The notes under the pieces: model-generated
What the model was told of the DNA's origin: nothing
Seen by the model: only the letters and a program-made list of their open reading frames with translations
Database searches by the model: none
Origin: Sycobia sp. Sy_11
Lineage: Eukaryota > Arthropoda > Insecta > Hymenoptera > Epichrysomallidae
Direction of reading: 5' to 3'
NCBI GenBank assembly: GCA_018907035.1
Contig: JACCIC010000029.1
Span: 3,350,501-3,414,500 of the forward strand
Length of the DNA: 64,000 nt
Translations under genes and position numbers: made by a program
Part shown: piece after piece, positions 1 to 11,290 of the stretch
Layout: the number at the start of each line of letters is the position of its first letter
How positions within the stretch are numbered: position 1 is the first letter of the stretch

Positions 1-480
1 GCGCAACGACTTGCATTTAGACTCAAATTCATTGTTCGTTTATTCGTATATTTACAAATCATATTAAAATTTTTTAAATTTATAAAAAAAGGATTTAATT
101 TTATATACGCTTTGATAAAATACATATACATATGTATTTTATGTTGTGCTGCAGCTCAGCATTCACGTTTCAGAAAAAAATAATTTAGAAAAAAACAAGT
201 AAATGACATTTGATATAATTTTATATTATTTTACCGAAAATTTTCAAATTTTACGATCAGTCAAATAGTTCGTATGTATTTATTAAGTTACTGTCGAAAA
301 AAAAAAAACAATTTTTTCTTAATAATCTTCGCTATACAATTATTGAATATCCACACTATCTTGCCTCGTACACATAAAGACAGCAGCAGTCATAAAAGAA
401 CCCATGCGTATCTTTCAATAAATCAGAACCCAAATGAACAATAAAAAATAAATTACAGGAGGATCTCCCATTCTACTTGT
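1..480. other. AT-rich non-coding stretch
   Basis: AT-rich sequence with short A and T runs and frequent stops in all frames. I see no gene, splice-bounded exon or transposon motif here. Confidence 0.6.
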
Positions 481-675
481 CCCCCAAAATCAACCCCCCC
501 CTCCCCGGCACTAAAGACGCCGAGTAGCGGAAAGAATGGCTACTCGAGCCCCGAAATCGATATAACGACCTAGAGCACTGCGTATATATATGTGGATCAA
601 TTTCCGCTATATAAGAAAACGCGGAGACTGACACGCGGCATAGCCCCCCCCCCAACCCCTCCTCCAACGACACAC

Positions 676-676
<1 letters not shown>

Positions 677-719
<43 letters not shown>
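677..719. repeat. (TA)n microsatellite
   Basis: Uninterrupted TA array of about 43 nt embedded in C-rich sequence. Confidence 0.95.
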
Positions 720-721
<2 letters not shown>

Positions 722-994
722 CATCCGCGCTGAATACTGCATCGCAACCCCCGCTCATCTTGTACCGCACGCGTATATAATATAAAACCAGCCCAAGACA
801 GCTGTACATTATGCAGGCGGCGCGCTCGCCCTTTAGTGCGCGCGCGCGTTTCCTCCCGCCTCTCGCCCTCATCTCGGCGGCCTTCCCGCGCGCGCGCGCC
901 GATGCTCCCTCAATAATAAATAAAACTATATAGCCCGGGCGCGCGTTACTTTTTCAAGGCCCTCGTCCGATTGTTTTTCGGCCGTATTATGCTA

Positions 995-998
<4 letters not shown>

Positions 999-1033
<35 letters not shown>
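999..1033. repeat. (TG)n microsatellite
   Basis: Uninterrupted TG array of about 35 nt followed directly by GC-rich sequence. A weaker TATG-type array lies at about 1129-1165. Confidence 0.95.
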
Positions 1034-1036
<3 letters not shown>

Positions 1037-1326
1037 CGCACGGACGGGCCGGCACGGAGGGAGACCCCGTTTCCCGTCTTCGAGGGGGCGATCCTCTTTC
1101 GCCTTGTACGCGGTAGCATCGACACCTATGTGTATGTATATATGTATGTATATACATATATATATTTCGCGGAGCGGTGGCGCATGAATCTTAAATGGCG
1201 CAATCTCGAGGTTGCGCATCCCCCTCCCCTCTCTCCCTCTCCTTACCCCGTGGCGTTTGGGGATTAATCCGTGGCGATGGCGGGGGGGGACGGTTTTCCT
1301 GTATTTGCTTTATTTCTTCGTCTCGC

Positions 1327-1327
<1 letters not shown>

Positions 1328-1363
<36 letters not shown>
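1328..1363. repeat. (TC)n microsatellite
   Basis: Uninterrupted TC array of about 36 nt, ending at the CGTCGG of the GC-rich patch. Confidence 0.95.
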
Positions 1364-1366
<3 letters not shown>

Positions 1367-1640
1367 GGCCACCCTCACCTTCGCTCCCAGCTGTTATTAT
1401 ATTATGTAAATTCGCGATAGGCTGTCGTCGCGTTGGCCGCGATCATCGATCGCGCGTGCATTTTGCTGCTGCTGTTGTTCTGGTTGCTGTGTTGCGGTGG
1501 GTCCACGCAGACGCTCATCACCGGGGTCGCTGCGATTCGATTCGCTCGAAGGATCTGCATTATATGTATAGGGGCTTGGGAAGTTAGTGCGCGCCACATT
1601 TCCTTCTCGCCCCGAGGCGAAAAACTGCCAGGTGTCTATT

Positions 1641-2388
1641 TTTATTGAAACAGATAAAAACTGATCGTGATGTTACGCGATGTGTTATGACGTTCGAATT
1701 TTACACCCGACATTCCCTTAATCTTCAGAGGACGGTAGTTCTTTTAGTTCGAGCTGAATTTTTGCCGTTACCAAAAGATCTTTTTACAAACATCGGATCG
1801 CTAATTTTAGACACTGCAAGTAGCAAATGATTGATATGTGCGTCAGCCCCGGTCTGGAACTTTACGGACAGTACAAAATACGTATTTTTTCTTTGCAGTT
1901 CAGCTTCATTCGGCGTAATCCTCTTTATTGATGTTCCATATTTAGGAAGAAAGTAATAAGACGACCCTGCGTTCAATTAACCTTCAATTCAATTTTCAAG
2001 CTCCAACGATCTGTAGGAATTTTCTCACTACTTTTTCTCTTATACAATACATTCAATTTCACCTAAAGACAAGAAAAAGTTTGTGTCATGAGGAATATGT
2101 ATATAATAGAACACACCGCCCTCTAAAGATTAAGCTTATTCGTAAGTAATGGAATAGACTAAGCAATAAAAAGACAAATTTCAATATAGTAAAAATGCGC
2201 TTTTATCTCTTTTAAGAGATTCTATTTATTTACTTATATATATGAAGTGATGCATAATGAGCGAATATAATGACTATCGGATCTTAAATATGAAATTCGT
2301 GTTGAAGTCAAAACAAACGAAAGTGTTTATTGTTCGGTAGTTTATTAGCCTCGCCAAAAGAGGGTTAATAAGCACCTTTCTCTTCCTT
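1641..2388. other. non-coding stretch
   Basis: Mixed composition with a minus-strand open frame at 1725-1976 that resembles no family I know and lacks splice or promoter support. Read as non-coding. Confidence 0.5.
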
Positions 2389-2396
2389 CTCTCTCT

Positions 2397-2460
<64 letters not shown>
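2389..2460. repeat. long (TC)n microsatellite
   Basis: About 72 nt of TC with a single phase slip near 2400. It is one of the two longest pyrimidine arrays in the window. Confidence 0.95.
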
Positions 2461-2464
<4 letters not shown>

Positions 2465-2934
2465 TACCTATAGCTCTCTCCCTAATGAATAGAGTTTTTA
2501 TTTAATGAATTGTTTTGCATATTATTTGTCGGGCGATTAAAGATTTTCATGTTTTAGAATTTATCAATTAAGCGACTCTTCACTGGTATACTTTTTTGTG
2601 AGAAAGTAGATAACACTGTATTGAAAATCTACATTGCGATCTATTCCGAATGATAATCATCATTTATTCATATAAATTCGATCGAATAATTAAATTTTCT
2701 TATTTTTAAAATAAAATAATTTATTCTAAAAAAAATATTTATTAATTAAGAAAATATTAGGATTGTAATTGGATTCTTTATCTTCTAAATATTTGCAAAG
2801 AAAAAATTTTAATTTCACCGATAATTGCAACTCAACACTCGCTTTAATATTGCAGTATGTTCATGTTAAAAGAACAAAAAATGAAACACGTACAGTAGCA
2901 AACTGGAGACCGTAAAAATACTCAGAATCTTTTG

Positions 2935-2938
<4 letters not shown>

Positions 2939-2980
<42 letters not shown>
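2939..2980. repeat. (TA)n microsatellite
   Basis: TA array of about 42 nt, followed by a short imperfect CATATATATG extension. Confidence 0.95.
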
Positions 2981-2986
<6 letters not shown>

Positions 2987-3831
2987 TATGCATACATAGA
3001 CATTAATTAATAAATAATCTATAATATAGAGAATTGAAAAAGAACTGTGGAACAATCTAAATATTGCGAATAAAATACGTTAGACAACTAGAAAAAGATT
3101 TGATAAGATTGATTCTGCTATCATATCAATGAATCGTTGATTGCTTCGCATTGATCCACGGACAAGTTACAGTTCGCCATCTAATGAAAAACAACTAAAA
3201 TAAAATAATGAATAAAATTTTAATACGACTATGGTAACGGGGATAGAGATTTTTTCATAAAATATTCACGAAAGCTTTGTAATACAACATATCTTGTCAA
3301 CGACCTATTAAAAAAAATATATATATATATCAGAATTAAATATCCTTTCATTTATCATCATTGCGTCTCTATACCTATGTGATCACCAGCTAAATGTTCA
3401 GCGATAAATTAACTGATTCCCGTATCGGATAATAATGCGCCCTACATTTCTATGGATTAATTATATTAAGAGCTTGGAAATGAATCTTCAAACTTTCCGT
3501 AATCTGCATTAGCGACAGCGTCCCGCTGAATTTTTTATATCCAATATATCGATGCATCAAGCATGTATCATTCTGGCAGTATCTTTTCTGTCGTACGATC
3601 TTTCTCTCTCTCTCTCTCAGCATTTTTCTCTGTCGTACAATACATAAAATTCAATTGCGGTCGGCATTATAGTTTCTCAAGACGCACGCGATGTCCTCTC
3701 TCGCTGTAGATCTTCTTATTTTTTTTCGATTCCATTATCTGTGTTGATATATTAGACTTTCGATCCAGGGAATTGACAAGCGTCTCGGCTGAGCATTCAA
3801 TTAAATGAAACTCGACTATATGTACAGTTTT

Positions 3832-3890
3832 GAAAGAAGATTAAAATGTACGAGTAAAATGTACGAGAAAGAAGATTAAAATGTACAAGT
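3832..3890 (+). repeat. 24-bp direct duplication
   Basis: The 24-mer at 3832-3855 (begins GAAAGAAGATTAAAATGTAC) recurs at 3867-3890 with one mismatch. The 11 nt between them repeat its core AAAATGTACGA, giving three copies of that core. Confidence 0.85.
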
Positions 3891-4415
3891 GTTGCTTCCT
3901 TTTTATTTATTCCTTTTAAGCTTTGCTCAGTAGGTTACGGAAATGTATCTTCCATTCTAAAGGTAAAATTGAAGAAAGGTATGAAAAGTATAAGTCGGAA
4001 TGATTATTTCTTGCGGTTGAAAGACTGATAATTATTGTAACAATCGCATTTTTTTACTTTCTTCATTAATTTACTCAAATAACGTTTTACACATGGTATA
4101 TTATCAAGTCAAGCGGGCATGAACGCGTAGTTATGGAATTAATAAAAGATCAAAGATCGATAATAATGGATGAAGTCACAGTAAAGAAAGAAATGTAGAG
4201 ACAACTTAGAAAGAATTAAAGTGGTAAAAATTGAAAATTAAATAAAACAATAGTAAAATAATCTACTGAAATTCATGATCCTGTGAAATTCAATTAAAAC
4301 ATTTTCAATATAGGCGCAGTCGGAACATTAAAAGCAATATTACTAAAATTAAAACAAGATCGATGTTTCTAATTATAAATTATAAAAAAATTATAGATGA
4401 AATATATACGATAGA

Positions 4416-4416
<1 letters not shown>

Positions 4417-4474
<58 letters not shown>
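4417..4474. repeat. (TA)n microsatellite
   Basis: Pure TA array of about 58 nt in AT-rich surroundings. Confidence 0.95.
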
Positions 4475-4479
<5 letters not shown>

Positions 4480-5216
4480 TTATAACGATATCAAATGAGA
4501 TTTTTTCAGCTTTTCCGCGATGTACATGTTAAAAGAAGTACTTATGTGCTGGCTAAATTATTAATGTGTAAAAAAAAAATAATCCAGGAACAGTATCTAA
4601 CATTTTCAACTACAAATTACTATCAAGCGAGCTGGGTTAATGTTAAATTCTTATGTTGAAAATTTTTTACATCTATTTTATTAGATCTCTTAATAAAATA
4701 CTAACTTAACGGTATTTTACTGTACATGCATCATTCAATAATTCCTTTTGTTAGACATTGATGTTAGGAAGAAAAAAAAATTCCGTTTTTCACTTCGATG
4801 ATCAGAAACTTACGTACAACCAAGTTCAGAAAAACTTTTAGTTTATATTACTTATACATGTATACACTAACTAATAATAATTATATTTAGCTGTTCCACG
4901 AAAAATTTTATATCTCTGTAACTTTACCAAGTAAACGTACCGCAATGGTCAAAATTGATTTGGGCACACAACTCGCAAAAACGCACCGATCTCATCCCCA
5001 AATTCAGGGATTTCGAAATTTACAGAACGGAAACCGAAGAATCTTCAAATATTTACAGTGGACTTCCCCTTGAAAAAGTTTACTTACAGCTATACGTGTA
5101 TCTTTATAGTGTACACGCTATAAAAGCATGCATATGTATACATACATACATATAACATATTTTCAACAAACTCAACCTGTAGCATCCTTACAGACATTCA
5201 GAGACACTTCTGTATA
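4475..5216. other. AT-rich non-coding stretch
   Basis: No recognised motif. The plus-strand open frame at 4955-5155 has no homology that I can recognise. Confidence 0.5.
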
Positions 5217-5239
5217 TGTGTGTGTGTGTGTGTGTGTGT
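5217..5239. repeat. (TG)n microsatellite
   Basis: TG array of about 23 nt at the left border of a pyrimidine-rich, then CpG-rich patch. Confidence 0.9.
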
Positions 5240-5540
5240 ATTCAGGCGTCCTGTTGCGAATCTGCTGCTCTCTTCCACGCTTGGCCCGATGTTTGCATTG
5301 CTTTTTTCCTACTTCCTCACTCGCCGATCCCCGCGCGCGTTTGCTTATTCCCCGTCTGCTTTAAACCTTTAAACCTCCCCTCCCCTTTCTTTTCCTTTTT
5401 CTTCCTTTCCTTCTTTTTCCACTTTTTTTCCTTCATTTCACTTCAACCCTCGGCTGAACGGGACCGAGGATCTAGGTCTATATTTGCACAGGACGCGCGC
5501 GCTCGCTCGCGAAGAGGTCCCCGGCGTTCTGAGTGAAGTG

Positions 5541-5590
<50 letters not shown>

Positions 5591-5640
5591 CGCATATTAG
5601 AAGACGCGAGATGATGGCAGTTCCTTGCGCACGGCTATAT
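5240..5640. other. pyrimidine-rich then CpG-rich patch
   Basis: A C/T-dominated stretch (about 5360-5450) is followed by alternating CG (about 5490-5520) and then a (TA)n array. There are no supported exons. Confidence 0.45.
5545..5588. repeat. (TA)n microsatellite
   Basis: TA array of about 44 nt flanked on both sides by GC-rich sequence. Confidence 0.95.
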
Positions 5641-5839
5641 ATACGGGGGACACCGGAATAAAGAGGGAAAATAATGAAATCTCGACTTCGTTCGCTTTTG
5701 GATTGTGATTAGTTTCATTTACAGTTGATTTTCAGAAATTTAAAAAAAAAGATCATGAAAAAGTTCCAGATTGCTTTTCCAGACTCCAGAATGAATTGAC
5801 TCAATCGTCAATTTCAGGAATATAATTTATGCGTTTTAA

Positions 5840-6420
5840 CTGTAATTTTTACAGACTGACGGAGAGCAGAAAAGCGAAAGCACAAAGCATAGCAATATTC
5901 TATGAAGAAAAAGCAAGAAAATTCAAGAGAGAGATATGTAGAACAAGAATGGTTGACAAGGAAAGAAATTAAGGAAAGTAGAGAGAAAACAAAGACTTTG
6001 AAAAGGTGATACAACAACATATATAAATCAAAAAATCAGAAGTAGGAAGAGTACAAAAATCCACGTGCAATAAGTTTTATAAGGTATATTATAACAGAAC
6101 AAAAGATCAAAATGTTCAAATACAAATTGCAACTATAGAAGATATAGATATCGCGACGGAGTTAAAACGATGGAATATTGGAACAATAAAAGAGCAGAAA
6201 GTATTGAACATGACTTAACTGGTGTTGAGTGCTGTTAAGCGAGTCCGAGAGCTCAAACTTGGACAAACAAATCGTATTCCGGGGAGAGGGTAAAAATGTA
6301 GAGATTATTAAACCAATCCTTATTACGAAGAAAAAAGCAGAAGAATAAGAAAAAAAAATGATGTGAAAATGAAAAAGGTGGAAATGTGGATTGAAATAAA
6401 AGACAGAAATTTTACTGAAA
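5840..6420 (+). other. purine-rich, coding-like remnant (possible LINE 3' fragment)
   Basis: Read on the plus strand in one frame, this A/G-rich stretch gives long Lys/Glu/Arg-rich runs broken by a few stops. One run (about 6045-6090) reads RVQKS followed by NKFYKVYY. That resembles the linker found after the reverse transcriptase in some R1-like insect LINEs, as I remember them. No catalytic motif or zinc knuckle is visible, so purine-rich low complexity is an equal alternative. Confidence 0.2.
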
Positions 6421-6531
6421 TTTACATAAATCTAAATAGAATTTAATAATGGTAAGAAATCTAAGAAAATGTAATTCTAGAGATAGTTTCTATAGATCGT
6501 TTCAACTTTGTATTTCAATTAGTTAGTATAT

Positions 6532-6536
<5 letters not shown>

Positions 6537-6582
<46 letters not shown>
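6537..6582. repeat. (TA)n microsatellite
   Basis: TA array of about 46 nt, preceded by the imperfect TTATATTATA. Confidence 0.95.
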
Positions 6583-6586
<4 letters not shown>

Positions 6587-6905
6587 ATAACATTAGAAAT
6601 AATAATTTCAATTTTCAAATAAAATTGTTTTGCTTGTTTAGTTCTATTAAAATAATCCACTTCTCGATATTCTACATCAGGATGACGCAATTGCGGAAAT
6701 GATCGTTTATTTTATCGAAATAAAATTCTATCGACACAATCCAATTAGCGATTTATTTTTATTCTAACTTAATATTATTTTATTAAAATATTTTTCATTA
6801 AATCTCTAGAGGGTCTTCATAAATTTGTCCTTTTCGATTGAATTTCTTTATTTCAAGTTTAAGTATTATAATTTAATATTTTATCAAATCAATTTATCAA
6901 TACAC
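6583..6905. other. AT-rich non-coding stretch
   Basis: Nothing recognised. It ends where the GGTCGA tandem units begin. Confidence 0.55.
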
Positions 6906-6911
6906 ACTAAG

Positions 6912-7052
6912 CATTCCCTACATAACGTGTCGGTCGATAGCTTAGTGTTCCCGTCACATTGGTGTCGGTCGACAAGATTAGCTCCCAACACTTCTGTGTT
7001 GGTCGAGCTGTTGAGCGCTCCCCGCACGTTTGTGCAGGTCGAGCCTCATACT
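6912..7052 (+). repeat. four diverged ~35-bp tandem units ending in GGTCGA
   Basis: Each unit has the form TCCC, about 5-6 nt, a short inverted CAC...GTG, then GGTCGA. The GGTCGA cores lie near 6931, 6966, 7002 and 7036. The units are clearly related but diverged, as in LTR U3 enhancer-like repeats. Confidence 0.75.
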
Positions 7053-7095
7053 ACTCTGACGTGTAGCTACACACCGGTCCAATTCACATGGACCA

Positions 7096-7104
7096 TATAT
7101 AAAA
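7096..7104 (+). promoter_or_regulatory. TATA box of the LTR-like segment
   Basis: TATATAAAA lies about 100 nt upstream of AATAAA and directly downstream of the GGTCC/GGACC inverted repeat. Its role is inferred from this order only. Confidence 0.35.
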
Positions 7105-7162
7105 CATTTTTATATACGTATTCACAACAAACACTTCATGTAAATACACAATTTACTTATAT

Positions 7163-7205
7163 CTAGGGTTTTTATGCCGTAAGGCTTTTCCCTAGGGCTA
7201 ATAAA
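7163..7205 (+). promoter_or_regulatory. hairpin followed by AATAAA
   Basis: Stem CTAGGG (7163-7168) pairs with CCCTAG (7190-7195). An inner GCC-GTAA-GGC lies at 7176-7185. AATAAA follows at 7200-7205. A stem just 5' of the poly(A) signal would fit an LTR R region. Confidence 0.45.
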
Positions 7206-7290
7206 GGGAATTTCCCACACTGCCCAAAATTTTGGTGTTTTATTTAATAACCTCATCCACGTCAAATTCGGGATTCCGAACAAAGAAGGG

Positions 7291-7711
7291 CGGATTCTCG
7301 ACGATACAAATAAATTTTCATCAATATACCGATATCACCATTTTAGTAATATTATTTCTAGAATTAGAATATTAATTATTCAATATTGATCTTTTCTTTC
7401 TGTATATACTATATACATTAGTATTTCGTATATTTATCTCTGGCATAATGAAGTTTTCAACGATAATTAGTTACAGAAATTTATAACTTCAACGGCACTT
7501 CTTTCGATTTATTCCATTTTTATTCGAAATTTATGACAAACAATCATATACGTCGATAAACCGCGCAATAAACCCGCCTCGCATCCTGTAGCCATCAACT
7601 TTTTTCCCAAGATTCGTTGGTGATAACCCGTGGTATACATATAAGTCGCGAAATCTTGCCCGACAGAATAGCACAGTCGTATATAATATTTATATATGTA
7701 TCTAGTTCGTG

Positions 7712-7712
<1 letters not shown>
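7291..7712. other. AT-rich non-coding stretch
   Basis: No gene or element recognised between the LTR-like segment and the (AC)n array. Confidence 0.55.

Positions 7713-7743
<31 letters not shown>
7713..7743. repeat. (AC)n microsatellite
   Basis: AC array of about 31 nt. It drives the apparent open frames on both strands here. Confidence 0.95.
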
Positions 7744-7747
<4 letters not shown>

Positions 7748-7985
7748 TTTCAAACGCACACTCTGCATGTGCCTTTACGTTATAAACGACTATCGCCCCC
7801 CCCTCGCCCCATTGATTTCCCTTTGCCCTTTGGAAAAATCGCGCGTCCAAGAACGAAGAAACAAAGCAATCCCCATTGCCTTTTCCGTGAGTGCCCTCCG
7901 CGCGCTCCGCCCACGCGATATATTGTTACGGTAATCCAAGCTCGGTCAATCTTTCTCTCTATTTTTTTTCTTTGTCCTTAAACAA

Positions 7986-7987
<2 letters not shown>

Positions 7988-8034
<47 letters not shown>
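7988..8034. repeat. (AT)n microsatellite
   Basis: AT array of about 47 nt immediately left of a CpG-rich patch. Confidence 0.95.
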
Positions 8035-8038
<4 letters not shown>

Positions 8039-8230
8039 CGTATTACCAGAACTGCCCTTTTGCACGGACGCGCGGAAGCGACGGGGGCCGGAGATTGAGA
8101 TACACCCCCGCTCCGCTCGGGGGCACCGGCGATGCGCGCGCGCGACCGACTGGAACGAGAGGAGGGGGTGGGCCGACGATCGCCGATTGCGCAGACCATG
8201 GACGAGAAACGCTGCTCGTAAGCGCGTATG
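8035..8230. other. CpG-rich patch
   Basis: High CG density (for example 8066-8160), with no TATA box in place, no splice-bounded frame and no recognisable protein. Confidence 0.5.
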
Positions 8231-8846
8231 CGTTGTCAGGTCTGTATACATATTTGTTTATAGTATACTAGCGAAAAAGAGAATTGGTAAAATTTTGCAC
8301 TGAACGTCTGCCGAATAACTGATGGATTTTAACAATAGATTTTAGCCGTGAAGTGATAATTATTTTTCCATTATCCGATCGCGGTATCTACTTCATGTAT
8401 CACAGCTGAATCTAGAATATTTGATAATGTATAGATTATATTTTCCAACCTAGAAGAGAAGTTCCATCGTCCAGTTCCATTGAACGTTCCATTAACCTAC
8501 TCTTACGTGATAATAATTAAAAATTAAAAAAAAAACAAATATTTAAATTTACAAAAACCAAATGTGATCTGTTAATATTTTCATATGAATTATGAAAAAA
8601 TACTTCTATTTGAAAAATAAAAAATTTCTAACAAATTCAAATTTCTTATTTTATTTTTTATGATATTGTAGAATTTTTATGATATTTAATGATTTAAATC
8701 ATCGCTCGAATGCATTGGTTTCAAATTCTTCTTCTCTATTTTCTCACCTTCCATCTGATTTGAACCCAAGAACTAATTGGCGCGTAGTGCGTCAATTATA
8801 TCTTAGGTGTTATATAGCTATATAATAAAACTTGCAGATTCATGTG

Positions 8847-8907
<61 letters not shown>

Positions 8908-8944
8908 CGAATGTCCGTAAGCGCGTATGCGTGCTTATAGATAT
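8231..8944. other. AT-rich non-coding stretch
   Basis: No gene. It includes a cluster of GTTCCAT heptamers near 8461-8492 and the (AT)n array at 8850-8905. Confidence 0.55.
8850..8905. repeat. (AT)n microsatellite
   Basis: Pure AT array of about 56 nt. Confidence 0.95.
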
Positions 8945-9890
8945 AGGGTGTCTGTACTTGAACAAACTTTGATCACCAGCCGTAACTCATGCGAGCAGTT
9001 TCCACCCAAGATTTTGTAAGTATTATATATTAGGCCGTGAGGTTAACTTAGAATTGATTAAATTTTGATGAGAAATGAGGTTTCGCGATCGTGCGCGGCA
9101 CAAGTTTACTTCCATATATATCTATATATGGAAGTATAATATAAGGAAATGATTAAAATAACCGAGCGCGAATATTAATTTCTAATAATAATTTTTGAGA
9201 TTAATGCGGGATTTTGTCAGCGGTCCAAATTGGTTACGCATTGCAATCAATTATTCACTGGGATTTTTTCTATAATTAGACGAAAGCTATGTGACTACGG
9301 TTCAACAGTGTGGCAAAAATAAGGCGAAAGCTATTTTCAAATAAAAAATATTCCAATCTATGGATGAAAAATTAATTCCCGTTTGATGGTCGTCCTCCGT
9401 AACTTTTATCTTAGACTTTTATTTATTTCGTCCTCCTGAACTTTTTTTAATTTTAATGAACCATTCGTAAAGGTCCGTTTCGGTGATCTACTTCAAATGA
9501 AAAAATATGCTAAAAAATTATTATTGTTTAGCGAAAACTATTTCATGCGTCAGTGACTTCACGTCACAAGAGGAGTGTGTTTAGAACCTTCCGTTTGACC
9601 ATAGTAGTAAGATTCAAGCCCATTGCGAAGTCAAAGCATCACGCATCAAAAATACAATTTTTGTCACTCTATTGCTTAAATAAATAAAGTTTATTTTACT
9701 CAAATAACAAATTTGACCTTTAAAAATTGCCTTGGATGAAAGTTAAGGTCGTCGGTTATTTTTATTCGATCAAATCCTACAATTCATACTTACGTATCAA
9801 CTTTTCGAATAATGCGTCGTTAGAAAGTTATATTCAGGAGTTAACCCACTTTTTCCAAGCCCCTCGTACAATCGGTCGGGCAGTAAATTC
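8945..9890. other. possible unclassified interspersed repeat
   Basis: This block has more even base use than its flanks. It begins with AGGGTGTCTGTACTTG and ends near CCAAGCCCCTCGTACA, wording that resembles the ends of non-autonomous insect repeats. No coding motif is present and I could not pair its ends as inverted repeats. The classification is a guess. Confidence 0.2.
9108..9135. repeat. perfect 13-bp palindrome, 2-nt loop
   Basis: ACTTCCATATATA (9108-9120) pairs exactly with TATATATGGAAGT (9123-9135). Confidence 0.9.
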
Positions 9891-10739
9891 GTTCTGTTAA
9901 TATTGTCGGAAATAATATACAGTAAATTCAAAGTTTATTAATAAAGAAAATGTCAAATAAATTAATAAATAAAGAATATAAACTGTCGCGCTGCGTCGCG
10001 AATTTATTTCCCGTATAGTACAATGGGAAGGTGACGCGAGGAAACGAGCCACAGAGCTTCTATACGATCAATTCCCAACTTTTAATTATTCAGGCACCGC
10101 TGTCTCTATTCTCTTTCTCTCAGCCCCCCCCCTCCCCGATTATCCCTCTCTTTCTACACTCTCAGCCGAAGCCCGCACTCTCGGATCTATAACATTAATG
10201 CGAAACTGTGCCATCGTCAGCGCGCGGCAAACCTCGCCACCCCTGCATCTCTATACATCCAATCACAATTTTCTTCCAGCACTAATCAAGCTCTTAACTA
10301 TCGATCGAGGCTGCGGGATTGGTGCACGAGGGATGCAGTGGGAGGGGGGCGTATGCCCAAATTTTGTCGCTCCCCAGAATTTCGGACTAAATTAACCCCC
10401 TGTTTAGCGATAATGCGGGCCATAGTGTCGGTTCATCGCTCGGAGAATTGACGCGATAAGCGGCCTCCGGTCGCGCGATGGTCCTTTATACACTATATAT
10501 ATACGTATGCGCGTCTCCCGCAAAAGCCCCAGTTATATTCACGTGGACCATGCCAACGTAGAACAAAGTTGCAATAGATATGTGCGATATTATGAAGGAA
10601 TATAATACAGAGCATTATTGGGATCGAGGCTTCAAATAGATAGATACGTAGACTAAGGTTTTTTTGTTACTAAGCTAGAAAAACAACGCGACCTTGAAAA
10701 CTCCTTTTTATTGGATGTTGATTCATTGATATTTTCCTT

Positions 10740-10789
<50 letters not shown>

Positions 10790-11290
10790 GGGATGCTTCA
10801 AAGCGATGCTCATCGCAAAATTACGGGAGTTTATACAAAAACTTGAAAGCCTTCTTCCCTTTTTTGCCCGCCCAGTTTTCGAAGGTATATTTATACCAGC
10901 GAGATTTTAAAAGTTCGCGAGTAAAAATACTTCCCACCGCCTTACCGCCTCGCAAAAGTATATAGTCACTTATAGTTACTGATAAAGCTCATAAAGTGCT
11001 TACTTTGGCCTTTCAGAAAGATATAACGGATAGCGCGAGCTTCTTTTCTTTTTTCCATTTTTTTTTCCGCCGAGATCGCTTACTTTTCCCAACAATAAAA
11101 GCGTTCGCACTGGCCGATCGACGATGGAATTTCGAACGAAAGACGCCGAAGGGAGGAGAGGGCGGTGGGCGGATTGCTTTTTGAAACGTTCCGATCTGGC
11201 CTATTATGCGACCTCCGCAAGTCATGGGTTAAGAACGATGGCTCTGACGAACGTTTTTAACACTTCGTACATCGTATATAGTATACTTGG
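9891..11290. other. mixed stretch without a supported gene
   Basis: GC-richer islets at about 10020-10490 and 11100-11240 alternate with AT-rich DNA. Open frames such as 10198-10395 and 11013-11225 look like shadows of C/T-rich sequence rather than proteins. Confidence 0.45.
10742..10788. repeat. (AT)n microsatellite
   Basis: AT array of about 47 nt ending at CGGGATGC. Confidence 0.95.

Larger units (their letters stand above)
481..1640. other. GC/CpG-rich patch with three microsatellites
   Basis: Unlike its flanks, this stretch is rich in C runs and alternating CG (for example around 835-900). It is interrupted by (TA)n, (TG)n and (TC)n arrays. Open frames across it are created by those arrays. 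TATA-like strings occur near 775-785, but no downstream exon can be followed, so I do not call a promoter. Confidence 0.5.
2461..4416. other. AT-rich non-coding stretch
   Basis: No exon or transposon motif recognised. It contains the (TA)n array at 2939-2980, a short TC run near 3603-3620 and a local direct duplication at 3832-3890. Confidence 0.55.
6905..7290 (+). mobile_element. LTR-like segment, possible solo LTR or fragment
   Basis: In order on the plus strand: four tandem GGTCGA units (6912-7052), an inverted repeat GGTCC/GGACC (7076-7094), a TATA box TATATAAAA (7096-7104), a hairpin (7163-7195), AATAAA (7200-7205), and a T-rich tail ending near AACCTCATCCACGTCA (about 7248-7263) followed by a possible primer-binding-like string. 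This order of upstream repeats, TATA and poly(A) signal resembles U3-R-U5 of an LTR. I cannot see a matching second LTR, gag/pol or a target duplication. A decayed promoter/terminator of another element is an alternative. Confidence 0.35.

Noticed and set aside
473..872. Overlapping open frames rich in alternating Tyr-Ile
   Set aside because: They are translations of the (TA)n array at 677-719 in several frames; the same applies near every long TA array.
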